Source: Magnetospirillum sp. SS-4
GTDB lineage: Bacteria; Pseudomonadota; Alphaproteobacteria; Rhodospirillales; Magnetospirillaceae
Direction: 5' to 3'
Length of the DNA: 64,000 bases
Assembly (NCBI RefSeq): GCF_902729425.1
Contig: NZ_CACVCH010000125.1
Coordinates: 1 to 64,000, forward strand
Shown here: positions 55,235 through 64,000 of the stretch, in pieces
How positions within the stretch are numbered: position 1 is the stretch's first letter
Layout of the letters: the number at the start of each line of letters is the position of its first letter
Made by a program: the position numbers and the translations under genes
The notes under the pieces: model-generated
What the model saw: only the letters and a program-made list of their open reading frames with translations
Database searches by the model: none
What the model was told of the DNA's origin: nothing

Positions 55235-57700
55235 ATGATCATGGACAGGCCCGTCAATATCCTGGTCATCGAGGACGTCAAGGCCGACTTCCTGATGATC
55301 GAGCGCCATCTTCACCGCAACCAGATCGCCGCGCGCTGCCTTTGGGCCGCCAATGCCGCCGAGATCGGGGACGCCCTGGACCGGGGAGGATGGGACCTCG
55401 TGCTGTCCGACTACAATGTTCCCGGCCTGGATTTCCGCGAGAACCTGACCCGTATCCGGGGACGTTTCCCCAACCTGCCCGTTTTGTTGATTTCCGGCAG
55501 CATCGGGGAAGAGGAAGCCGTCGAGATTCTCAAGATCGGCGCCTGGGACTTCGTCTTGAAGGACAATCTGGCCCGGCTGGCGCCCTCGGTCCGGCGGGCC
55601 TTGCTCGAAGCCTCGGAGCGGGAGGCGCTGCGTCGGGCCGAGGAAAGCCTTCGGATCAGCGAGGAACGGTTCCAGCTGGCGATGCGCGGCGCCAACGACG
55701 GACTGTGGGACTGGAACCTGAAATCCAACGACGTGTACTTTTCCCCTCGCTGGAAAGCCATGCTTGGCTACGCCGAGGACGAGCTGTCGTCGTCTCCGTT
55801 CACCTGGATCAACCTGCTCCATCCCGACGACCGCCTTCCCACCCAGGCGCGGATGGGAGAGTTCCTCAAGGGCGGGGACGACCGCATCGAACTCCGGTTC
55901 AGGATGCGGCACAAGGATGGCGGCGACCGCCACATCCGCGCTCCGGCCTTCCTGATCCGGGACGGCCAGGGGCAGCCGGAACGGCTGGTCGGAACCCATG
56001 TCGACCTGACCGAGAGCAAGCTGGCCGAGGCCGGCCTGCGTCAGGCGGCGGCGGTGTTCACCTCGACCCTGGAGGCGGTCTTCGTCACCGACCGCGACGG
56101 CGTCATTCTCGCCGTCAATCCGGCGTTCAGCATCATTTCGGAATATCCCGAGGACGAGGTCCTGTCCAGGGGACTGGACATCTTGCAGCCGGGTCACGAC
56201 GACCGGGCGTTCTATCAGGCGATGTGGCGGGAGGTCTGGGCCAAGGGGAGCTGGCAGGGCGAGGTGTCCTGCCGTCGCCGGGGGGGCGATATCTTTCCCG
56301 CGTGGCTGGGAATGACGTCGGTGGTCAACGAAGGAGGGGAATCGGTCAGTTACGTCGGGGTCTTCACCGATCTTTCCCGCCTCAAGCATTCCGAGGCGAA
56401 GCTACAGCATCTGGCCCATCACGATCCCCTGACCGATCTTCCCAACCGGGTCCTGCTGCGGTTGCGGCTCGAACACGCGCTGGACCGGTCGCGGCGCGAC
56501 GGCAGCCGCTGCGCCGTGCTGTCCCTGGATCTCGACCACTTCAAGGTGGTCAACGACAGCCTGGGCCACGATTGCGGGGACGAGGTGCTGCGGATGGCCG
56601 CCGGACGGCTGCGCCGGCAGATAGGGGGGGCCGATACCCTGGCCCGCCTGGGGGGCGACGAGTTCGTGGTGGTGCTCGATGACGTCGTCCGCGTCGAGGA
56701 CGCCGCCGGCGTGGCGCAAGAGATGATCGAAAACATCGGCGCCCCCCACCGCCTGAACAACGGTCACGAGGTCTGCATCAGGGCGAGCGTGGGCATCAGC
56801 CTGTTTCCCGACGACGGCGACAGCGCCGACCAGCTGATTCAGCACGCGGACACCGCCACCTATCAGGCCAAGCAGGAAGGGCGCGGCGGCTACCGCTTCT
56901 ACACCCGGTCCCTGACCGAGAAAGCCAACCGGCGGCTGGCGATGGAGTCCGGGCTGAGGCGGGCCCTGGAACAGAAGGAATTCGTGCTGCACTACCAGCC
57001 GCTGGTTTCGCTGGCCAGCGGCCGCGCCGACGGCGTCGAGGCGCTGGTGCGGTGGCAGCCTCCGGGCCAGGACCTCGTTCCGCCCTGTCAGTTCATCCCC
57101 CTGGCCGAGGAAACCGGCCTGATCGTCACCCTGGGCGACTGGGTGCTGCGGGAGGCATGCTCGCAGATGAGGCGCTGGCTCGATCTCGGACTGGGCCTGA
57201 ACAAGGTGGCGGTCAACCTGTCGCCGCAGCAATTCCGCCTGTCCAGCCTGCACGAGCGGGTCCGCGACATCCTGCACGACAGCCGGCTGCCGCCGTCCTG
57301 TCTCGAACTGGAATTGACCGAGACGACCATCATGGCCCAGGGGGACCATGCCGTGACTCAGATGGCCGCTCTCAAGGACCAGGGGATTCACCTGGCGATC
57401 GACGACTTTGGCACCGGATATTCCTCGCTCGCCTATCTCCGCCGCTTTCCCCTGGACAAGCTCAAGATCGACCAGAGTTTCGTCCGCGACATTCCCCACG
57501 ACCAGGGGGCCATCGAAATCACCTCGACGATCATCGCCATGGCCAAGAACCTGAAGCTCTCGGTTCTGGCCGAAGGCGTCGAAACCCATGCCCAACTCGA
57601 CTTCCTGTCCGGCAGCGGTTGCGATTCGTGCCAGGGTTTCCTCTACAGCCGCCCCTTGCCCGCCGACGACTTCAAGGGCTGGATGGCGCGTTCCGGATGA
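55235..57700 (+). CDS. REC-PAS-PAS-GGDEF-EAL c-di-GMP regulator
   Basis: An 821-residue protein. A receiver domain is at about 8-125 (phospho-Asp in LVLSDYNVPG), two PAS domains are at about 150-270 and 275-395, a complete GGDEF domain is at about 400-560 (LARLGGDEFVVVL), and a complete EAL domain is at about 575-815 (VEALVRW, LELTETTIM, AIDDFGTGYSSLAYL, LAEGVET). Both catalytic motifs are intact, so it can potentially make and degrade c-di-GMP under phosphorylation control. It starts one base after the response regulator stop. ATG 55241 is an alternative start. Confidence 0.92.
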   Translation: MIMDRPVNILVIEDVKADFLMIERHLHRNQIAARCLWAANAAEIGDALDRGGWDLVLSDYNVPGLDFRENLTRIRGRFPNLPVLLISGSIGEEEAVEILKIGAWDFVLKDNLARLAPSVRRALLEASEREALRRAEESLRISEERFQLAMRGANDGLWDWNLKSNDVYFSPRWKAMLGYAEDELSSSPFTWINLLHPDDRLPTQARMGEFLKGGDDRIELRFRMRHKDGGDRHIRAPAFLIRDGQGQPERLVGTHVDLTESKLAEAGLRQAAAVFTSTLEAVFVTDRDGVILAVNPAFSIISEYPEDEVLSRGLDILQPGHDDRAFYQAMWREVWAKGSWQGEVSCRRRGGDIFPAWLGMTSVVNEGGESVSYVGVFTDLSRLKHSEAKLQHLAHHDPLTDLPNRVLLRLRLEHALDRSRRDGSRCAVLSLDLDHFKVVNDSLGHDCGDEVLRMAAGRLRRQIGGADTLARLGGDEFVVVLDDVVRVEDAAGVAQEMIENIGAPHRLNNGHEVCIRASVGISLFPDDGDSADQLIQHADTATYQAKQEGRGGYRFYTRSLTEKANRRLAMESGLRRALEQKEFVLHYQPLVSLASGRADGVEALVRWQPPGQDLVPPCQFIPLAEETGLIVTLGDWVLREACSQMRRWLDLGLGLNKVAVNLSPQQFRLSSLHERVRDILHDSRLPPSCLELELTETTIMAQGDHAVTQMAALKDQGIHLAIDDFGTGYSSLAYLRRFPLDKLKIDQSFVRDIPHDQGAIEITSTIIAMAKNLKLSVLAEGVETHAQLDFLSGSGCDSCQGFLYSRPLPADDFKGWMARSG

Positions 57701-57734
57701 CATGGCCGGAATGGCCGCCGGCCTTCCGTCGGCG

Positions 57735-58547
57735 TCAGTCGTGCTGCCGGGACAGGAAGTCGAGGATGTGGTTGTCGGCGCCGTGATCCCACAGATCGTT
57801 GTGATGGGCGTCGGGCAGGAAGACGCCGTGCTTGATGGTGTCGGCCGCCTTCAGCAGGGCGCGTCCCTGGGCGACCGGAATGGTCTCGTCCCTGTCGCCG
57901 TGAACGATCAGCAGCGGCGCCTTCAGGTCCCTGATCTTGGCGAGATTGTCGTAGCGATCCGCCATCAGCATATGGGCCAGGCCGGGAATGACGTAGGACG
58001 GCGCCAGGTCGGGCAGGCTGGTGAACGGGCATTCCAGCACCACCATCATCGGCTCGATCAGCCGGGTCATCTCCATGGCGACGCCCGATCCCAGCGATTC
58101 GCCGTAAAGGACGATGCGGGAGGCGGGAATGCCCCGGGCGGTCAGCCACGAGACAACCGCACGGCCGTCGGCGTACAGCCCCGTCTCGCTGGGACTGCCG
58201 GGACTGCCGCCATAGCCGCGGTACTCGGCCAGGAACACGCCGTAGCCGGCATCCAGCAGAACCCGGGCCTTGAAGGCGCGCGACGCGATGGTTCCCGAAT
58301 TGCCGTGAAAGAACACCACGGTCGGCTTGCCGGGAATGCGCGGCGGGGCGTACCAGCCCGCCACCGGCCAGCCGTCGTCGGCGCGCAGCGGAACCGGCAC
58401 CATTTCGGGCACGCCGGCCTCGGCCGGATCGCCCCGTTTGGGATCGGGGTGATAGATCATGCCCCGCTGGAACAGGGCCATCAAGACCAGCAGCAGCAGA
58501 TAAAGCCCCCCCAGGGCCAGCAGGACCAGTCCCAGCACCTTCAGCAT
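57735..58547 (-). CDS. Membrane-anchored alpha/beta hydrolase (ABHD13/17-like)
   Basis: A 270-residue hydrolase with an N-terminal anchor helix (VLGLVLLALGGLYLLLLVLM). VVFFHGNSGT is the oxyanion region, the nucleophile is in YGESLGSG, the acid in HGDRDETIP and the histidine in DAHHNDL. Related proteins are peptidases, thioesterases or lipases; the substrate is unknown. It converges with the GGDEF-EAL gene (34-base gap) and is downstream of acs on the same strand, separated by a strong hairpin. Confidence 0.85.
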   Translation of the reverse strand: MLKVLGLVLLALGGLYLLLLVLMALFQRGMIYHPDPKRGDPAEAGVPEMVPVPLRADDGWPVAGWYAPPRIPGKPTVVFFHGNSGTIASRAFKARVLLDAGYGVFLAEYRGYGGSPGSPSETGLYADGRAVVSWLTARGIPASRIVLYGESLGSGVAMEMTRLIEPMMVVLECPFTSLPDLAPSYVIPGLAHMLMADRYDNLAKIRDLKAPLLIVHGDRDETIPVAQGRALLKAADTIKHGVFLPDAHHNDLWDHGADNHILDFLSRQHD

Positions 58548-58568
58548 GCGCCTCCCCCCATAACGAAC

Positions 58569-58596
58569 GGGGCCCGTGGATCACTCCACGGGCCCC
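58569..58596 (-). terminator. Hairpin terminator after acs
   Basis: GGGGCCCGTGGA-TCAC-TCCACGGGCCCC is a perfect 12-bp stem with a 4-base loop, 19 bases after the acs stop. The sequence after it on the minus strand (GTTCGTTAT) is only weakly T-rich. Confidence 0.65.
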
Positions 58597-58615
58597 GCGC
58601 GCACGATTGCACGGA

Positions 58616-60550
<1,935 letters not shown>

Positions 60551-60630
60551 TCGGGGGTGTCTCCCTTTTCTGATTGACCCGCGTCGGCGATCAACCGCGC
60601 GGGGTGTTTCCCCATATGCGTATGGCGGCG

Positions 60631-60659
60631 ATTATGTTCGACTCCAGCGGGGGAAACAA
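60631..60659 (-). promoter_or_regulatory. Predicted acs promoter
   Basis: On the minus strand TTGTTT, 17 bases, CATAAT: a weak -35 and a five-of-six -10 box. Transcription would start near 60624, leaving a leader of about 74 bases before acs. Confidence 0.45.
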
Positions 60660-60687
60660 GCCCGCTCGAAGGGGTGGGACCGTGGCC

Positions 60688-60706
60688 AAACCGCCCGGCG
60701 GCGGGC
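60688..60706 (-). terminator. Short hairpin after ldcA
   Basis: On the minus strand CCGCC-GCCG-GGCGG followed by TTT, starting about six bases after the ldcA stop. A compact, GC-rich intrinsic terminator is likely. Confidence 0.45.
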
Positions 60707-60711
60707 CTCCG

Positions 60712-61551
60712 TCATCGCCGCCACGATCCGAACGGCACCACCTTGTTGGCGGCGTCGTGGCCGATGTCGGCGCGGCCCAGATAGGCGATGCCGGAGCGGG
60801 CGCACCAGTGCCGGGCGATATCCTCCTCGGTCTGGCCGAAGGCGGGATCGTTGTCGGGAATGTCGCCGCACCGGCCCAGCCTGACCCCCGCCACCCGGCG
60901 GATGGCGGGATTGGCGGTGAGCTGGCAGAAATCACGGTCGATGCGATAGAGGTGCTCGGACACCTCCTCCAGCATCAGGACATGCCCCGACAGGTCGGGC
61001 TGCCACGGCGTTCCCAGCAGGTGGCACAGAATGGTCAGGTTGAACGCCGCCGCCGCCTGTCCCGCGGCCAGGCCGGGCTCCAGGCTCGCCGGGTCGCCCT
61101 CCACCAGGAAAGCCAGGGCGCGGGCCACCGCCGCCTCGCCGCCGGCGCGGGTGATGTCGGTGGCCATGGGGCCGTGGGCGATCGCGGGAAAGCCGGCGCC
61201 GTACAGCGCCCCCAGCAGCGAGCCGGCATCGCTGTAGCCCAGATAGGCCTTGCGCCGCGCCGCCTTGTCCAGGGCCGGCAGCAGGCGTTCGATCAGGCGG
61301 CAGGCGCCGTAGCCGCCGCGCCCGAACCACAGGGCGTCGAAGCGCCGGTCGTTGGCGACGTCGAGAAAGGCCCGGACGCGGATGTCGTCGGCGCCGGCGA
61401 AGTGTCCCGACGATTCGAAGCATTGAGGATGGAACCACAGTTCCAGCCGGCCGTCCGGATAAAGCCTGCGCGCCAGACCGGCCACCCGGTCGGCCACCGC
61501 CGGGTCCATGCGCGAGCCGGGGGCGACGACGCCGATTCTGAACCCTGTCAT
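60712..61551 (-). CDS. LD-carboxypeptidase-like S66 peptidase
   Basis: A 279-residue protein of the LdcA/MccF family, which trims the terminal D-alanine from cell-wall tetrapeptides or related substrates. It starts MTGFRIGVVAPGS. WFGRGGYGACRLIERLL, LGYSDAGSLLGALY (nucleophile serine in GYSD) and AHGPMATD follow the family layout. No signal peptide is seen, consistent with a cytoplasmic recycling role. AAGGA precedes the ATG at 61551. It diverges from a MurC/Mpl-type ligase gene 45 bases away, a plausible functional partner in muropeptide recycling. Confidence 0.85.
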   Translation of the reverse strand: MTGFRIGVVAPGSRMDPAVADRVAGLARRLYPDGRLELWFHPQCFESSGHFAGADDIRVRAFLDVANDRRFDALWFGRGGYGACRLIERLLPALDKAARRKAYLGYSDAGSLLGALYGAGFPAIAHGPMATDITRAGGEAAVARALAFLVEGDPASLEPGLAAGQAAAAFNLTILCHLLGTPWQPDLSGHVLMLEEVSEHLYRIDRDFCQLTANPAIRRVAGVRLGRCGDIPDNDPAFGQTEEDIARHWCARSGIAYLGRADIGHDAANKVVPFGSWRR

Positions 61552-61596
61552 TGCGAATTCCTTGCCTCGCCACGGGGTGGATTGTAGCTTCCGGCC

Positions 61597-63009
61597 ATGG
61601 ACCGAGACAGCCTCTATTTCTTCTGCGGCATCGGCGGCAGCGGCATGCTGCCGCTGGCCCTGATCGTCCAGGCGCGCGGCCTTGCCGTGGCCGGTTCGGA
61701 CCGCTCGCTCGACCAGGGCCGCACCGCCCCGAAATTCGACTTCCTGCGGGCGCGCGGCATCGCGCTTCATCCCCAGGACGGCAGCGGAATCGCCGGGCCG
61801 CATGTGGTGCTGGTGACCTCGGCGGCGGTGGAGGAAAGCGTTCCCGACGTCCAGGCGGCGCGGCGCGCCGGCGCCCGGCTGATGACGCGGGCCGAAGTGC
61901 TGGCCCAACTGTTCAACGCCGCCCCGCTGGCAATCGGCGTCGCCGGCACCAGCGGCAAGTCCACCACCACCGGCATGATCGGCTGGCTGCTGCACCAGGC
62001 CGGGCGCGACCCCACCGTGATGAACGGGGCGGTGATGCGGAATTTCATCACCGCCGACACCCCGTTCGCCAGCGCCCTGGTGGGTGGCGGCGACGCCTTC
62101 GTCGCCGAGGTGGACGAAAGCGACGGCTCCATCGCCCGCTACCGGCCCACGGTGGCGGTCCTCAACAATATCGCGCTCGACCACAAATCCATGGACGAGT
62201 TGCGGACCCTGTTCGGCGATTTCGTCGCCAAGGCCAGCATGGCGGTGCTGAACCTGGACAACGCCGAGACCCGCGCCCTGGCCGGCCGGGTGGCGTCCGG
62301 ACAGCGGATCACCTACAGCCTGGACGATCCCTCGGCCGACCTGCTGGCCCAGGATATCGTCCCGGCCGCCGACGGCGTCGCGTTCGCCGTGGCCGAGGGC
62401 GGGAATCGGGCCGGCCTGCGCCTGGGGGTGCCCGGCCGCCACAATGTCGCCAATGCCCTGGCGGCGGTTGGAGCCGCCCGCGCCCTTGGGCTGACACTGG
62501 CCGAGGCCGTCCACGCCCTGGACGGCTTCGCCGGCATCCGCCGCCGCCTGGAGGTGGTGGGCAGCATCGGCGGCGTGACGGTGATCGACGATTTCGCCCA
62601 CAATCCCGACAAGCTGGCCGCCAGCTTCGACACCCTGCACGCCTTTCCCGGCCGCCTGCTGGTGATGTTCCAGCCCCACGGATTCGGGCCACTGAAGCTG
62701 ATGAAGGACGAGTTCATCGCCACCTTCGCCGCCCGGCTTGGCCCCGACGACCTGCTGCTGCTGCCCGATCCGGTCTATTTCGGCGGCACGGTGGATCGGG
62801 CCGTCACCAGCGCCGACATCGCCGAGGGCGTGCGGGCGCGGGGACGCGACGCCCTGGCCCTGGGCGACCGCGCCCGGTGCGGCGACGTCCTGGTGGAGCG
62901 GGCGCGTCCCGGCGACCGCGTCGTGGTGATGGGCGCGCGCGACGACACCTTGTCCACCTTCGCCGCCGAGATTCTGGCGCGAATCGGCAATGCGGCGGCG
63001 GTCAGGTGA
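61597..63009 (+). CDS. Mur ligase-family protein (MurC/Mpl type)
   Basis: A 470-residue ATP-dependent ligase: N-terminal Rossmann-like [14 protein letters not shown]-loop [15 protein letters not shown] (residues about 111-125), [15 protein letters not shown] and DDFAHNPDK. The set fits MurC (UDP-MurNAc:L-alanine ligase) or Mpl (UDP-MurNAc:murein tripeptide ligase). The P-loop has GTSGKST rather than the usual GTHGKTT. Divergence from an LdcA-type gene favours the recycling enzyme, but this is not decisive. Its last eight bases overlap the convergent flagellin-like gene. Confidence 0.8.
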   Translation: MDRDSLYFFCGIGGSGMLPLALIVQARGLAVAGSDRSLDQGRTAPKFDFLRARGIALHPQDGSGIAGPHVVLVTSAAVEESVPDVQAARRAGARLMTRAEVLAQLFNAAPLAIGVAGTSGKSTTTGMIGWLLHQAGRDPTVMNGAVMRNFITADTPFASALVGGGDAFVAEVDESDGSIARYRPTVAVLNNIALDHKSMDELRTLFGDFVAKASMAVLNLDNAETRALAGRVASGQRITYSLDDPSADLLAQDIVPAADGVAFAVAEGGNRAGLRLGVPGRHNVANALAAVGAARALGLTLAEAVHALDGFAGIRRRLEVVGSIGGVTVIDDFAHNPDKLAASFDTLHAFPGRLLVMFQPHGFGPLKLMKDEFIATFAARLGPDDLLLLPDPVYFGGTVDRAVTSADIAEGVRARGRDALALGDRARCGDVLVERARPGDRVVVMGARDDTLSTFAAEILARIGNAAAVR

Positions 63010-63769
63010 ACAGGCTGAGGATGCTCGGGGCCGGAGTCGCGGACGCGCCGAAGCCGCCGGAACTGCCGTAGCTGGTGGCGTTGGCGGCAGCCTGGTTGGC
63101 CAGGGCCTTTTCCAGCGACGCCGCCGCCGAGCCCGGCTCCGGCGTCGCGGCCAAGCTAGCCGCGATCTTCTCGTAGGCGGAAACGCCCGGACCGGACGGC
63201 GCCGGGGCGCCGGTGGCGCCGTCGGCGGTTTGCAGGCGGAAGACCGCCAGCTGGGTCTGTCCCACCGCCTGGGCGACCCTGCCGGTGGCCTTGCGCAGCG
63301 AATCGGCGTCGGTGACGTCGATGTCGTCCAGCCCCAGCGCCTTGCTGTCCAGCGACTGGGTGGCGATGTTGACCTTGAGGCCGGAAGCGGTGGCGACGCT
63401 GACGCTGCGCTGGCTGTCGGACAACAGGTTGGCCTCGCCCACCTTGGCGTCGGCGGCCAGTTTGTCGACCTTGGCCTTGACCTCCTTGATCCTGTCGTTA
63501 AGCGCCTGCGCCTCTTCCTTGCCGAGGGTGGCGCCGGGCCGGGTCGCCGCCTTGATCTGCTCCTGCAATCCCGACAGGGCGGCGAAGGCCTCGGTGGCGT
63601 TGCCGAGCGCCTTGCCCACGGCCTCGGCCCCCTGCTTGGCGGTCAGGGTCTTGGCGGCGGACGCCGTGCTTGGCGGCGTGCCGGGCGCGGCCGGACGCAG
63701 GCCGATATTCAGCGTGTCGCCGACGCGAATTGGAAGATTGGAGCCGGACAGGGGGGATACAGCGACCAT
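63002..63769 (-). CDS. Flagellin-like protein (D1 core without D0 ends)
   Basis: A 255-residue protein I do not recognise as a named family. Residues about 85-185 resemble the flagellin D1 region: [18 protein letters not shown] then ANLLSDSQ (compare the flagellin pattern before NLL), and [20 protein letters not shown]. It lacks the flagellin D0 termini; its first 50 and last 75 residues are Ala/Pro/Ser-rich. I chose the ATG at 63769 with AAGGG upstream; a GTG at 63808 is possible. It could be an exported flagellar accessory protein or a secretion-apparatus decoy. Confidence 0.55.
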   Translation of the reverse strand: MVAVSPLSGSNLPIRVGDTLNIGLRPAAPGTPPSTASAAKTLTAKQGAEAVGKALGNATEAFAALSGLQEQIKAATRPGATLGKEEAQALNDRIKEVKAKVDKLAADAKVGEANLLSDSQRSVSVATASGLKVNIATQSLDSKALGLDDIDVTDADSLRKATGRVAQAVGQTQLAVFRLQTADGATGAPAPSGPGVSAYEKIAASLAATPEPGSAAASLEKALANQAAANATSYGSSGGFGASATPAPSILSLFT

Positions 63770-63897
63770 GGCAAGCCCTTCTGACAAAGCCAATGATCCA
63801 CTATGCACCGTTCCGGCGAGAGATTCAACGCCGGGTTAGGGGGCAAATCGGGGAGCCACACCGTCACGGAAGTATCATTTTCCTGTTTGGCTAATTG

Positions 63898-63907
63898 ATG
63901 ATATCAT
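63898..63907. promoter_or_regulatory. Palindrome and -10-like box before the ArsR gene
   Basis: ATGATATCAT is a perfect 10-base palindrome. It contains TATCAT (63902-63907), a five-of-six -10 box that would place the transcription start at about 63914, the A of the ATG. TATCATT occurs again at 63873-63879. The layout suggests a self-repressed, possibly leaderless gene. Confidence 0.4.
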
Positions 63908-63913
63908 TCCGCC

Positions 63914-64000
63914 ATGATCGAGACATTCGAAACCGTATCCAAGGCCGTCGCCGATCCCTCGCGGGTCCGCATCCTCAAGCTGCTGGAACCGGGCGAGTTG
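63914..64000 (+). CDS. ArsR-family regulator, N-terminus (cut by window end)
   Basis: The first 29 codons only. FETVSKAVADPSRVRILKLL is the typical first helices of an ArsR/SmtB winged-helix repressor (ADPSRVRIL). No Shine-Dalgarno sequence precedes the ATG. Many alphaproteobacterial proteins with this start carry a C-terminal methyltransferase domain and sense S-adenosyl compounds; the window ends too early to tell. Confidence 0.8.
   Translation, partial: MIETFETVSKAVADPSRVRILKLLEPGEL

Overview
This is 64 kb of high-GC (roughly two thirds G+C), densely packed bacterial chromosome. The str operon order (rpsL-rpsG-fusA-tuf), an aerobic benzoyl-CoA (box) pathway, a sigma-54-type flagellar promoter, many PAS/GGDEF/EAL proteins and the overall protein style suggest an alphaproteobacterium of the Rhodospirillales, most like Magnetospirillum or Paramagnetospirillum. 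That assignment is inference from gene content. I saw no tRNA, rRNA, CRISPR array, transposase or prophage.

Layout. 1-3406: the str operon on the minus strand, with a sigma-70-like promoter and a terminator-like hairpin in its leader. 3522-10827: housekeeping and hypothetical genes (transglycosylase, TPR protein, AmpG-like permease, alanine dehydrogenase, pyrophosphatase, NAD kinase, esterase). 10909-27987: a long plus-strand run with gluQ, a two-gene NAD-dependent formate dehydrogenase, the box genes (DUF4863 protein, alpha/beta hydrolase, boxD, boxC, boxB, boxA, a PaaG-like crotonase) and an indolepyruvate-type ferredoxin oxidoreductase pair. BoxC releases formate, so the formate dehydrogenase next door makes metabolic sense. 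TGCA-N6-TGCA palindromes lie at two promoter positions in this run.

28010-35194: a minus-strand five-gene operon that I regard as the most unusual system here. In transcription order it encodes a two-TM sensor, a protein fusing a periplasmic sensor and HAMP domain to a complete MFS transporter, a periplasmic ABC-type binding protein with no permease or ATPase beside it, a sensor-HAMP-SpoIIE phosphatase fused to an RsbW-like kinase domain, and a STAS protein. Three of the four junctions are 4-bp overlaps or a 5-bp gap. It looks like a membrane-to-cytoplasm partner-switching pathway. 35257-37510: murI, a DMT permease and a hemerythrin. 37579-44809: a PAS-GGDEF-EAL protein, a DUF748 envelope protein and a TPR-glycosyltransferase.

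45003-49996: flagellar fliK-flgD-flgE behind a -24/-12 promoter, with an oversized hook protein. 50085-51662: a secreted S41 protease. 51858-57700: a coupled three-gene phosphorelay and c-di-GMP module (double-kinase hybrid histidine kinase, single-domain response regulator, REC-PAS-GGDEF-EAL). 57735-64000: a membrane-anchored hydrolase, acs, ldcA, a MurC/Mpl-type ligase, a flagellin-like protein, and the start of an ArsR-family regulator cut by the window edge. Nearly all very long open frames antisense to these genes are by-products of high GC and were left out.
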